Origin: Uloborus plumipes
Taxonomy: Eukaryota > Arthropoda > Arachnida > Araneae > Uloboridae
Assembly: GCA_038373865.1 (NCBI GenBank)
Contig: JAXGGA010002996.1
Location: 46,608 to 110,607 of the forward strand
DNA: 64,000 nucleotides
Direction: 5' to 3'
Position numbers and translations under genes: made by a program. Under the pieces are notes generated by a model. That model was not told the DNA's origin. It saw only the letters and a list, made by a program, of their open reading frames with translations, and ran no database searches. How positions within the stretch are numbered: the first letter of the stretch is position 1; each line of letters opens with the position of its first letter. This document shows positions 10,070 through 21,878 of this stretch, piece by piece.

Positions 10070-12870
10070 AAATCAATCGCAGCTCTTGAAAATTTTCTAG
10101 ATGCGCCCTTGTATCGTTTTCACATTTAAAAATTATTTAACTGATGAGAGCCAAAATGGTGTTAAGCAGAATGAAAAGTAGTTTCTAGTTTTTGCTACTT
10201 TCAAGCATAATCGAAAATCAATCACATGCAATACGTTTTTAAGGATTTTTTTTTTCTGCAAATTCCCCTTTCCTGTGCCATTGTTCATTGACATACACAG
10301 AAGTACGTCAAATTATTTGTGTGCTCGGATTAATATGCTTTAAGACTACAGACCTATTCTTTGCTTTCACTTTTTGTTTTTAATGCATTTTTTTAATTTA
10401 TCTGTTTTTTTTAATGGTTACTGAGGGAGGTTTGGTTTGAGTCGCATCAATTCTAAGAGGTTTTGCCCCGGTCAAAGCTCCAATTTTGTTTCATTTCTTT
10501 GTGTAATGTTTTTTAAGTGTATGCATCACTTAATCAGTTTTAAAAAGGAAGGTATTAAACTCAGGTGAAATATTTTTTTTCTCTTAACTTGCAATCACAG
10601 TCATTTAATATAGTTTTGAATTTGAAACACTTCCTGTTTATCCCGTATTCTGACCAAACAATACGCCACTGGAATTCGCTTTTTCACTTTGAACTTATTT
10701 CGGTTCCCAACCCATCTTTAACATTCCTCGTTTAATAACTAGTCTCCACTTTATTGTAACTGAAATACCTTATACTTAACATGAAAATCCCCGAAATTAA
10801 GCCTTTTTTTTTGGAAAGAAATAACTTTTTTTTTCCACATTTGTTTTTAAACTGAACATTTCCTATTCTATTAATGTTTTCGGTACCTCGTGGAATCCTG
10901 TATATTAAATATTTCATTTTCACTTTTTTAAAAATACACTATAAGAAGATTTTACAGAGCTAAGACATAAACAACAGCATTTTAATAGAATTGATAAAGT
11001 TAAAAACATTTTACTAATTACAGCACTTTATAGCTCTGAAAGTTTGACTAACAACTTCAACAGGTTTCAGCAGTAAACCCTTTTGCTCTGACCACTATTC
11101 AAAAGTACAAAATGAATGAATTTACATTCAATGCATAGTAAAATCTGAGCAGTTTGCGTGCGTCCATTTGCCAAAGCAATACCCAAAAAAAAGGCAAATG
11201 TGGGAGAAAACGTATCAAATCAAGGATTTTAACAGATACCCCTGTCAAAGCTGAAATCTAAAACACACACGATGCGAAAAGAGTAAGGAAAAATCCGCAA
11301 AATGTTAAGAAAAACATCATGAAACATTTTTTAAAAAACTGATGATTATTTTAGTCTTCAAAAGTAAGAAAAGATGAGGTTTTTATAAATTCTTTTACAA
11401 AACATCATGTAGCTACAGTTTTATTTACCATATAAAAGAAGCACAGAAAGAGTGGCTTTGAAATTTTGATCGTGACATTTCTAACGATCAGAATCTCGAC
11501 TGATTCAAATTCAACAACCTTGGTTCACATTTTGTGTTATTTTTAATCACTAAATAAATTAATTGTATTTCATTAAATATTAATATTGCCTATACCTTGT
11601 AATAACATTCTATTACACATGTAATAAATGCTCCATAAGGTCTCGAAGTTTTAAACTCTGTGGGCCACAAATCTCTCTGATGGGGTGAGACCGAGTTTGG
11701 ACACTCTTGAATAATCACAGATAAAAATTATAAAGTAAAAAGTTATGCCAAACAATATTAAGCTAAAGAATAATGTCAACTTAGACATTTTTTGTGTTAA
11801 AAAAAGGGTAAAGAAATATTTTTGGAAAAAGTTGGCCATATCTCCTTAGTCTCCCCTGCATAAACTCAACATATGTAGGGCTTAATTTCTACCAAAAGAG
11901 GTGCGGGAGCCCCTTCATCCGTTCCCTTTTTAAATATGCCAAAGTTGCCTGAAATTTTTCATTAAAATTATTCAATAGAAATTAAGTTGTGGGACACCAA
12001 AAATTGACAACAAGTGGTTTTTCCTAACTTCCAACTTATCAGCTCTCTCCCGATTTCTCTATTCAACAACTAGATAAAGAAAGTAATTCTGAAAAAGGAG
12101 TGGACAAACTTGATTTGACTGAGTATTCTTATTAGAATTAATTGATTGGAGAAATTAAAAGAAAAATATCGAACAGAACTACTAAATCAAAATAAAAAAT
12201 GTGATGGAAGTATTATAATACATTAAAGTAACCGAAAAGAAAAACGCTGCTTTCGAGAAAAATTAAAGACTCTGATTTCTTTACAAACTCTCATTCTCAA
12301 AGACTATAATAACAAAGACCATGAAGGTCCAGCAAGAGAGAAGAAGGGGAGGAACAGTGTTATAGTTTAAGATCCGGCTTGGGTTTACCTAACCTCTTCG
12401 AGTTTCCCAATATATCATATACAAAAATTAAGATAAAAATATTACAAACACAATGGTAAAAGACTGACTTAGCAAAAGTGCTCCTTATAAAGGGTTGTCG
12501 CGATTTTAAAATTTCAATAATGCAGTCATTTTGCAGACTTTCTGCAGTCATCTTCAAGTTAAAGAAGAAATTTAGCAGATAGCTGCAAAATTTCTGCAGT
12601 TTTTTTGCAGATTTTTTTAAAGGCACATAATTCAGAAATGCACATTATTTCTTAATCACATAGCCATTTTCATACGAAAATTCAGAGTTTTGAGAAGAAT
12701 AAATGCTATATTTGTGAGAGATTTAGATCTGCTCTGAATTTCAAAAAAAAAAAGCAGATAAACTGCAGATTCTTATAAAATTGGAAGATACCTGCAGAAA
12801 AACTGCCAGTTTTACTCAGCTCTACTATAACTTCAAAGCACGGCAACCCTATGATTGGAGCCCTTTTGCT
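10070..12870. other. Non-coding AT-rich spacer
   Basis: No gene recognised. Around 12480-12640 and 12720-12800 the word TGCAGA/TCTGCA recurs many times, and similar words recur at 15220-15440, hinting at a degenerate repeat. Around 11650-11720 is a GC-richer phrase (GGGGTGAGACCGAGTTTGGA) that may be a decayed transposon end. Confidence 0.4.
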
Positions 12871-13603
12871 TATATAGCCAGGGCCGTCGGTAAGGGGGGG
12901 TGTGGGGGGGTGCTACACCCCCCCACTTTTCTGAAGAAAGGGGCCGCCGATTTTATTTTATCATTAAAATGAAATTTTAGACAAATGTTTCAGGACTTTA
13001 AAGGAAATTTAAAAGAGAAGCGGAATAATTTAACATTATTAAGAATATCAGTAAACCTTAATTTCTAAAAATGTCCTGTATTTTCCGCGGCCCCAATTAT
13101 TACTTATCAAAAATACATTTTTAGGGCCGCGAAAAATAGTTAAGGTTCCTTCAGAGCAATATTCGTTGCGAAAAATTCGAAATTTTCTCGTTCATGGGGT
13201 CATGTAAACGGAAAACTATAGGTCGCCCTGCCCAGTTTGGAAAAAAAAAAGTACTGTATAAATATGTGCGAGAGCATTAAAAGGTACGCGAACCTCTCTA
13301 ACTAAAATTAGTTAAATTAATAAAACATAAATCAAATTATATATACATAATTCAACAAGATCGATGCAATATGAAAAAAAAGAATACATGCTGAGGGCCG
13401 CCAAATTTTATAGATTAAATAAATTAAAATAAATGATCGATGCAATAATTAAAAGGAAAAAAAAGATAATATGCAGAAGCCGCCAAATTTTATATTTTAA
13501 ATGAATTTAAATTAAAGAAAATTACACAAAATACCATTATCGAAAGATAGTGCAATGTTTAAACTGACGATAATTAAAAAGAAAATTTATCACTTTTCAC
13601 TTT

Positions 13604-13861
13604 GTGTTGGGACCGAACGAACTTTTTTACCGCGCGTGTCGGCTTGGATTTACTTCTCCGGTAACAATGAAAGTTGCTACCAATGAAAGAACCTTCAGTA
13701 AACTGAAATTCATCAAAAATGTTTTGAGGAGTACAATGGGAAACCAGCGTTTAGACTCTCTAGTACTGCTGGCATGTGAGAAAGATATTACGGACGCCAT
13801 AAATTTAAAGAGTTTAGCAAGCAAATGGGCTGCATTGAAGCACAGGCGCTGTCAATTTTAA
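13604..13861 (+). pseudogene. hAT transposase C-terminal (hATC) fragment
   Basis: The open frame contains NERTFSKLKFIKNVLRSTMG and then NQRLDSLVLLACEKD. This matches the conserved hATC signature (SxERxFSxLKxIKxxLRSTMxxxRLxxLxLL) of ZMYM/DUF4371-type hAT transposases, including the conserved glutamate of the third catalytic position (E in NERTFS). The domain mediates dimerisation and completes the active site. The fragment ends normally with a stop after RRCQF, but nothing upstream continues the protein, so it is a 3' coding remnant. Codon use here is less AT-extreme than the flanks. Confidence 0.85.
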
Positions 13862-14565
13862 ATTATAATTTTTTTACCAATAAAATTTGTGAAATGCATT
13901 TTTAAAAAACTAAGGAGCAGATAAAAAATTTTGTCTCTTTTCAAGTTTTTTTTTTTTTTTGTTACTTTTTTGTTGAACAAACTGGATTTTCAACTTGCAA
14001 TTTAAAAAAAGAAAAAAAGGAAGGAGAAAAAAAAGAAAAATACTCATATTTATCGGGAATTTTTTTTTAATGGTAATTAATTGGATCTGCATATCCAGAA
14101 CATTTTAAAGCAGTTGAACTTTATCGGCGTTTCCCACAAAACTTAATAGCATGAATATTCAAGGGACAATCACCGCAAAACACGGGAAGAAGAAAAAGGA
14201 ACCTCATGAATCGTTTAGAATATGCCCGGCATTGCCAAAGGGTAAAACTTTAACAAATAAATGCTTACTATTATTATTTATTGTTTATTAATATTTTTTG
14301 ACATTTAACATTTATATGGTGTTTGTATAAATCGTTCTGCATATTAATTTAAAGTTTTAAGCATGTGCTCAAAAACTCAAAAGCTGTTTGTAGCCACTCA
14401 GGCTTGTCATTTTGAATTTTTCCATGTGTGTGGGAGGAGGGGGTATACTAAATGCTAATTTTATAGGAAAAAAAAAAAACAAAAATTGCGTCCACCTTCC
14501 ACCTTTGTAAAAAATATTAGATTTCAAAGCTCGGGGGAAGCTATCTCCCTCACCCTCCCTATATG

Positions 14566-16683
14566 CAAGGGCAGCCCTAGCGGCGGACATTCCGCACCCC
14601 TGTCCGGGGCGGTAAATCTTAAGGGCGGCATTTTGGTTCGAACACCTAAAATAAATTTTCGTTTAAGAAAAGAAAATGTATAAAACTATTTAAAAAATAT
14701 CATTCTTTTTGTAACTTGGAATCTTGAAAAGTATGAATGTAGGGATATTTAAGTGTGGCATTTAAAGGTATCCACTTCAACACAACACATCATTTTTGGC
14801 TATTGCAACACTGCTTATTAAAATAAACGAATCTTGAGAAACTATAATATCAACGGAGACATAAGAAAAAAAAATATATTAGACAGTTTTTTTAAGCATG
14901 TATAGATTTCGAAATTGTTGATAGGAGACAGTGGAGCCAAAGATACTCAGGTGGAGCCCCGAACATAGTCTTTTGGAAGGAGAAAAATTCTCATCTCACC
15001 AAATGAAGCGATAATTTCTGCCGAATCCAAATCATCAGTGAAAATTTGCTGAATAAAAAATGTTTTTAGGAGACTACAGTGTTCTCTCATCGAGACACAC
15101 GGGATAAAATATTAGGAAATTATATTGACTGATGGAAATCACGGCATATAAATGCGCTTGATATAGCACAGAGTTCGTCAGCTTATAGGTTCTGGGAACC
15201 CCTTAGAATTTCCCAGCTCAAAATAATCTGCAGAAAATGAGAAAAAAAAATTTTTTTTGAAGTTTTTTTAAAAAGTTTCTGAACAATTGTAGAAGAAAGA
15301 AAAAAAAATATCTGCATTTTATCTTCAATATAATCCGCAGAAAATCAACAAAATGTTTTTTTTTTCTTTTAGTTTTCTCTGAATATTCTGCAAGTTTTTT
15401 GAAGTTTGTTCCAAATGTGGTTAAATTTGCTGCAGATTATTAAAAGCTTTTCAGCACATTATTTTTTGCTGGGTTTTTGAAAATTAAAGGGGCTCATCTA
15501 TAGTGATCAGTATTTTCTCAATTATAGTGCCAAACATCAATTAAAATTTCAGTTTTTATGAAAGATCAAATATTTTTTAACATTTCCAAATCAGTTTTTA
15601 AAATATCCTCCTACTCAGAAAGAAATATTATCTTGAATCAAAACTACTTTTCGCAACTGACACCTCTGAACTCTTGATAATTGAAAGATAACAACAAATT
15701 GATGTATCAAGATGTATCTATACTGACAAGAGCGGCTGGAAAGGACCTAACATACATTTTTTCTATAGTATTTGAAAATTAATGTCTTTAAAACTCCCTG
15801 AAAAGTGCTACAACTTTATTTCTTATCAAGTGTATGAAATGAACCATTAATTTTCCGAATTCCTGGGATGTTACTCTCCTGATTTCTAAGTCTTTACACC
15901 ATTTCTTTCAAATTATTTAATGCATTTTTTCCCGATTAATCATGTTACATTTAGTACAGTGTTGTGTTAGTCGGTGGGTTGGAGAGATGATCAAACATTA
16001 GTTATATACCGAAAGCCGATGTGAGCAAGAGACGGTGTGTTTTCTTTTCTCCTCCCAAGCTCTTTTCTCTGTCGATTAATGTCAACGACTTGCAGAATCA
16101 CAAGCAAGAGCAATTTCTATTTTGATTGATTTTAATTTGCAAAAGAAGGTAAAATTTTTAAAAAGTTTTTGTTTGCATATTTTTCTCCGGACATTTTTGT
16201 AGTCTTGATTACTCCTCATAAGGCCTCAAAATGCTAAATTTTAGATCTTTTTTTTTGAAAAATTTTCTCGGGGGAGAAACCCCCGAACCCCCTGAAGTTA
16301 CACATATTTTATACTCAATTTAAAGTGATCACTGCATCATTCTCTTCATGCCCATCCATCTTCAAAGTTTATGAAAAAACATACACACATACACAAAAGA
16401 AAAAGAGAAAAGCCAGCAAAGAGAGAAAAAGAAACATGAGGTTCTGTATCGTAAAGTTTTACGGACTACAAAAGGAGTCCCATGTTTAAAACAGCGTAGG
16501 GTCAAATTCGGTCAAATCCTACTATGAATATAGGAGTTTACTTCGTCACGTTGTTTTATATTCACAAAATTTATTTATTGGCTCGTATTTATCAGCAGTT
16601 TTTTCTTTTCAAACTTTAATCGGGGACAAGGGCGGCATTTTGAATTTTTGTCCAGGGCGGCAAAACTGCTAGGGCCGCCCCTG
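14566..16683. mobile_element. Non-autonomous hAT nested in a hAT
   Basis: Left end CAAGGGCAGCCCTAGCGG, right end the inverse of CAGGGGCGGCCCTAGCAG. The 8-bp duplication CCTATATG flanks it (14558-14565 and 16684-16691). Inside are a GGGCGG-rich subterminal stretch at each side (14597-14632 and 16627-16667) and a 500-600 bp module (about 15808-16450) also present in the element at 17462-19373. No transposase frame is seen. Confidence 0.92.
15808..16450 (+). repeat. Shared hAT interior module, copy 1
   Basis: Aligns by eye with about 17935-19050 (interrupted by an insertion) and with about 24590-24990. Common landmarks are TGTCGATTAATGT, TTTTAATTTGCAAAAGAA, AAGGCCT-AAAATG and GGGGAGAAACCCCCG. 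It is non-coding as far as I can see. Confidence 0.7.
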
Positions 16684-16761
16684 CCTATATGATGAGCCCA
16701 GGGCCGCCAAATTCTCAACACCCCCCCAGATATTTCAGCTAGCGACGGCCCTGTATATAGC

Positions 16762-17453
16762 CATATGTCATCGTGCTAGGAATATGTTTATCTACATTTT
16801 TACGCATAAATTATTAGGAAACTCGATCAGGGTAGGTCTTACCTAAGTGGAATCTTAGACTATTAGTACTGCTACAACTTCTCGGAAGATGGTTACGGTG
16901 CATTGGATATGAGCCGTTAAACAAGTGATTTCTTTTGCCAGGACACAAGCGGCACTTAACCTGTTCACATCTATGTGCTATCAGAAAGTCATAAATAAGA
17001 TTCTATTAGGAAGTAATAAAGTAATGAGTGGTTTTGATGCTGTATTTATGTTCGTTCCACATATCTCACCCCCATATTGGACAAAATAGGGAACATAATT
17101 TTTTTTTCAACTTAATATGTATATGATTAATGTTCAAAATTGTGACGTTTCTTTACACATTTATTGAAGGTTCATGGTTAAGCAAAAGAAGTGTTCTTTA
17201 AAAGGATTTTATTTGTTTTTTACCTATTTTATAAGAATCTGAAGTTAGCTTCCCCATCTTGTCATACATGAACAGCAATCAAATAAGTGCAGCAGGGCCC
17301 GATTAACCTCTGAAGCTAGGTGCGCAGTTTCTTTTCGGGACGCACTTACTTTTGGGGGGGGGGGAGGAGGGGGTATTTCAATATACTTGACACATTGAAA
17401 CAAATCTCATTAATGCTACAAACATTATTTCTTGAAGCGACACAGCAGAATTC
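16762..17453. other. Non-coding spacer with unpaired hAT-like end
   Basis: No gene seen. CAGGGCCCGATTAACCTCTG at about 17294 looks like a hAT terminus followed by a G-run at 17344-17371, but no inverted partner with a matching duplication was found. Confidence 0.4.
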
Positions 17454-17934
17454 TTCTCCATCATGGGCGCCCATAAGGGGGGGCAAGGGGGGGCTCGAGC
17501 CCCCCCTTGGAAATTAGTACTTTTTTTGCTTTTAGTACTATTTATTCGGAAAACATATTTTCTTCACTCATTAATGAATAGGCTATTAAAAATGCCAAGT
17601 TTTAATAACTCTAATCTGCACTGAAATCGCTCTCAGGATTATAACATTGTGTCTCTTCCTACAAAAACAAAGGCAGATTCGTGGGTCAACCGACACCGCA
17701 TTTGCTTGGGAAACTCCCCTATGTGCAGACCTTAGTGCAGAATAGTGGTTAAGATTAATAGTCGGCTGATAAGAGGATGGCAAGATAACTCGGCATTTTC
17801 TAGCATTTGGTATTTGGAAAAAAGTAAAACTTTTTTTCTATTTTACATTACAAAACATTTCAGGTTTCGGGGGGGGGGGTTCCAGGCCTGTTTTAGAGTC
17901 TTTGAAAATCATTAAGTACTTTTTTGAAACTCCT

Positions 17935-19050
17935 TTAAAAGTGACTCAATGAAATTTATATCAAATAAATAAACTATGAATGAACTAAATGGCCAGAATA
18001 TTACTCTCCCGTTAATCATTTTTTAAATCTCCACACTATTTCTTCTTAAAGGATTTTATGCGCTTTGTACTATTGGTCATTTTATACTATTAAGTCCTGT
18101 TTCTGGCGGTGAGTTGGAAAACTTCTATATAACTATACTGAAAATCGATGTAAGCAAGTGATGATGTGTTGATCTTTTCCCCTCCCTTGTTCGTCCTCTT
18201 TGTCGATTAATGTTAATCGTTTGTTAAACTACAAAAGAAAAAAAAATATTTTGATTGGTCTTAATTTGCAAAAGAAAAATAATGCAGCACATTTATAATT
18301 TTTTTGTTTGTTTATTTTTCCATCATATTTTTTAAAACCCAATTGCCCCATACAAGGCCTAAAAATGTAGAGTTTTAAAACTTTTTTTGTAAAAATTTCC
18401 CCGGGGAGAAACCCCCGGACCACCAAAGATTACGAATATTCTACACCACTTAAAACAGGGTTCCCACGGTCCTTAAAAGTCCTTAGAAACTCCTTATTTT
18501 TCATTTTTCAAAATAAGGGCCTGAAAAGTACTTACTTTTGGCTTAAGGTCCTTAAAATTCCTTCCAAGCCATTATTTTTTAATTTTGCTAACAATTTAAT
18601 GATTTAAAATTGCTAGCAATATTGGAAAAATATTCTTTTAATTTCTCAAGCATGACCTGAAAATATCTACCTATCACATCCGTTTGGTTTAACTAATTAA
18701 GAATAATTATTTTTTAGTCTTAGCTTTGAATTTTAATGATAAATGTTTTTGCAATATTTTTCTAAGGACAAAGGCTTGAAGTCCAAAGTATGTTTATGTA
18801 ACCGATAAAATGTATGTATATTTGATTATACTTTCGAGGTCCTTAATTGTTTTTAAAAAAGTCCTTATTTTTAGTTTTAAGAAAGGAGTGGGAACCCTGT
18901 AAAAGAATTCATTGCATCTCTCTTTTGATAACCCTCCCCTAATAAAGGTCAGTTCATGAAACAATTAACAAACAAAAAAATAAAATAAAAACACACAAAA
19001 AACAGCAGAGGGACGGGGGAATCAGTAAGAAGAAAGATTCATAAGATACA
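17935..19050 (+). repeat. Shared hAT interior module, copy 2
   Basis: Second copy of the module at 15808-16450, interrupted at 18456-18899. Landmarks are TGTCGATTAATGTTAATCGT, AAGGCCTAAAAATG and GGGGAGAAACCCCCGG. Confidence 0.7.
18456..18899. mobile_element. 444-bp TIR MITE
   Basis: Starts CAGGGTTCCCACGGTCCTTA and ends GTGGGAACCCTG. The repeat TAAAA flanks it (18451-18455 and 18900-18904). GGTCCTTAA and AGTCCTTA words are repeated near both ends. The paralogous module at about 16317-16345 lacks this insertion, so it is a true insertion. The 5-bp duplication does not fit a standard hAT. Confidence 0.8.
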
Positions 19051-19255
19051 AAAATGTGTGCGTTTGGTCAATGTACGGAATGGGCCCTCCCCGAAATTTT
19101 TTTCTGGATACGGGCTTGCGACGCTCCTACATGCATTATCTGTGAGCGGTCAAAAGGTGTTTAGTAATCTCAATAATAATTAAGTCAGAGTAAATTTAAA
19201 AAATGTATATCTTAACGAGTCTAGTACTTTTACATTCTTAGTAAATCAAAGAAAA

Positions 19256-19283
19256 ACACACACGCGCGCGCACACACACACAT
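19256..19283. repeat. (CA)n microsatellite
   Basis: A run of CA with interspersed CG: ACACACACGCGCGCGCACAC and onward. Confidence 0.9.
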
Positions 19284-19383
19284 GTATATGTAGATAAATA
19301 TATATCTTTTAATTGTAAACTATGAGGAAAATATCTGAGCCCCCCCTTAAAATTTCGCATATGGGCGCCCATGTTCTCCATCA

Positions 19384-21870
19384 ACACACTAACACAAAGA
19401 ATTTTTATACGCTATATATGACTGCACTGCAATTCTATGGTTACTTGGAAAATTAAGATTAATTACTTCACAGAATTAATAAATAAAACATTATAAAAGT
19501 ACGTAGTAAAAAAGTTGGGTCAAATCCAAGTTCGGGTTCAGCTTGTGATTAAGTAGGGGGTCATTTTCGGGAAGAGGGGCGAGTCAAAGGGAAATTTTTC
19601 AGTAAAAATGGGAGTGTTTGGCAATTCTTACGTAATATTAGACGCAAAAAGTGTAATTTTATGCTATATTTGGGTCCCCTCTGGATCTGCGCTTGGCCAA
19701 ATCCCACATTTAAAAATAACTTGTGTAGGTTAACCTTTTGTGAAATTTGTCCTATCTTTTTTTATACTTTCCTCAAAATTTATATTGAACCTGTTTGAAT
19801 GTTAATAGTACCTTTAGAAATGCGTTTTAAAGCAGAAACTAGAATTTAAGTTTTCAGTCATTTTTGGACCCTCTGAAAAGATTTGAGGGCTTAAGCTTCC
19901 TGAGCCTTTTGAGTAATCAGGCTCTGAAGTTTAACATTGCTCAGCATCAACGAGGGGCCTTAGTCAAAGGGGCACGCACGTGCAGTCTAAAGAGAGGGCT
20001 CGACCACCAACTAGTTCAGAAAGCTATAATGATCCATAAATTTTTTTCTCAAAAAACGACTTTCCATAGTATTAGTGTAAATTCTTAGTTAAAATCGTTT
20101 AGAATTGGAATCAATATGCATTGCTATTTATACTGCATTTTTGAGGGAGGTGCAATGAAAACTAAGGTTACAAAATGGGTCCCGAATATTAAAAAGAAAC
20201 ACTCATTTACATCCATGAACTAGCATCTTTTAACTTTGAAAACGGTTCCCTGTAACCTCGAAGCATATGTCTAAATTTGCATTTTGACTTAGTTCATATT
20301 TTTAGCTTCAGATTTATTTCTTAAATTCTTGGAAGGAACTCATTAAAAATTCGTAATCAAGGTGAAATTACTTTTTTATATTTTACAAATTAACCCAATT
20401 GCTAAAAATACCCCCCCCCCCTGTTCGAATGGATCTAAGGGGTGAAATTTAAATTTATGTGTTAAAATATTTTATCACTGTTCAGGTGATAAAAGCTTTC
20501 CGAAAAAAAATTATCTTGTTTTGTTTTAAATTTTATCATTTTTCAAATTTTACGAATCTCCGTAATTTTTACATTTATTCTCTGAGAAACAACATTTTTT
20601 CAGGGAAAAGGAGGAAGTATCGTTCGTTTAAAGGAGCTTAATTCATTCGTGCAGCCATCTAGTGATGACTGCGTGAATATAAAGCAAATTACTTGAAATC
20701 GAAAATTTAAAATTAAAAGATTAAATATCATTATTTAAAGGTAAATTCCAGCCTTAAAATTTCTCGAAAATTATTAGTTTTAAAAGTTTTTTCTAATGTT
20801 TCTTATTGTTCTATTTATTTTTGTTACTCCAATTTATGCACAGTTACTATGGACTGGAATTATTTTGGGTATGTGCACGTTTTTTTGCTTTCCAGGTAAG
20901 GGCAGGGTGCATTGGATTGCAATATGTCAGCTTTTTAAATTTCAAAAAAATTTTAATTCAAATTCAGTACAAACATTGAAAAGTAAATTTGTGGCATAAA
21001 ATCTTACACTTTAAAATTCTTACTCTTCCTAAATTTCAAAAAGAAAAAGCTAATTAAGTTTATTAATCACTGCTGACTTATATCATGTTGAAGAGCATTA
21101 AAGGGAGATAAAGTATGGAATGTGATTAAATAATCATCTTAATTAAATTGATACCTGTTGCGTGATGGCTGATTCGTTTCAAACTAAATTTTAAGGGACC
21201 TTTACAAACTGCTACTCTTTAATAAACTTTTTCCTATATACTCTTCTTTATACATTCCCCGTGTGCATGTGAGACGAAATCATATTAAAAGCTCTGATAA
21301 ACACCGAAATTCCTTCTACACGCCTTTTATTGTTTGTTACTTCAATTTTTCCCTACTGAAAAAAACTGAAAAAGATACTGAAAATTTTATCCTGAAAGTA
21401 AGTAGATTCTAAGGTGAGTAACAAGATTAGTAGTAAAATAAGTAGTAAGAAGAGTAAAAAAAAATATATAATTGAAAAAAAAAGGGCGTATTTCAATTTT
21501 CTACTCTCCTAATATGATTATTACATTCAAATCTGTCTTTCTAATATCATACACAGTGACGCAGTGGCCACAGGAAATGTTTTGGGCAGGCCAGTCATTT
21601 ATGAGGTCAGGGGCTAACCCCCCCCCCCCGCTGTGAGAAACTAATGCATTATTTACATATAAGTGGGCGTGGTTTCTGTTGTTTTCCGATGAAATTACAT
21701 TGTGTTTGCACCCTTAGCCCCAATTCCAGAGGGGGGGGGCCTGGAAAAACTTAAAATGACGGGCCTGGTTTTGGGGTTAAAACTCCTCCCAGAACTCCCA
21801 AAATATTTTTTCCACCGGAAATAAACAGAAAGCAGTATTTTAGCTTTTTCAAACAAGATAATTTTTAAAA
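19384..21870. other. Non-coding spacer with decayed G-rich repeats
   Basis: No gene recognised. Around 21555-21770 there are G/C runs and TTTATGAGGTCAGGGGCTAA followed by TTATTTACATATAAGTGGGCGTGG. This matches the interior of the short hAT at 43264-43442 (TTTACATGTAAGTAGGCGTGG in inverse), so it is a decayed relative. At 20652 there is a GCCATCTAGTGATG phrase of the kind seen in arthropod short repeats. Confidence 0.45.
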
Positions 21871-21878
21871 TAACTTAA

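Larger units (their letters stand above)
12879..16753 (+). mobile_element. hAT transposon with nested hAT, inactive
   Basis: Termini are CAGGGCCGTCGGTAAGGGGG on the left and the inverse of CAGGGCCGTCGCTAG on the right. The 8-bp duplication TATATAGC flanks both sides (12871-12878 and 16754-16761), the length used by hAT transposases. Inside is a plus-strand remnant of the hAT C-terminal dimerisation domain (13604-13861) and a complete nested element (14566-16683). The upstream catalytic part of the transposase is not visible. Without the nested insertion and its duplication the copy would be about 1.75 kb. Confidence 0.93.
17462..19373. mobile_element. Non-autonomous hAT, 'CATGGGCGCCCATA' family
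   Basis: Both ends begin CATGGGCGCCCATA and are followed by a G-run/C-run palindrome ending GAGCCCCCCCTT. The duplication TTCTCCAT lies at 17454-17461 and 19374-19381 and can extend two bases into the element. The interior shares the module of the 14566-16683 element although the termini differ. A 444-bp TIR element is inserted at 18456. Confidence 0.9.

Noticed and set aside
8524..10110. A hAT with ends CAGGGGCGATACAA and GCGCCCTTGTATCG
   Set aside because: The two words look alike, but their order does not form proper TIRs and there is no 8-bp duplication.
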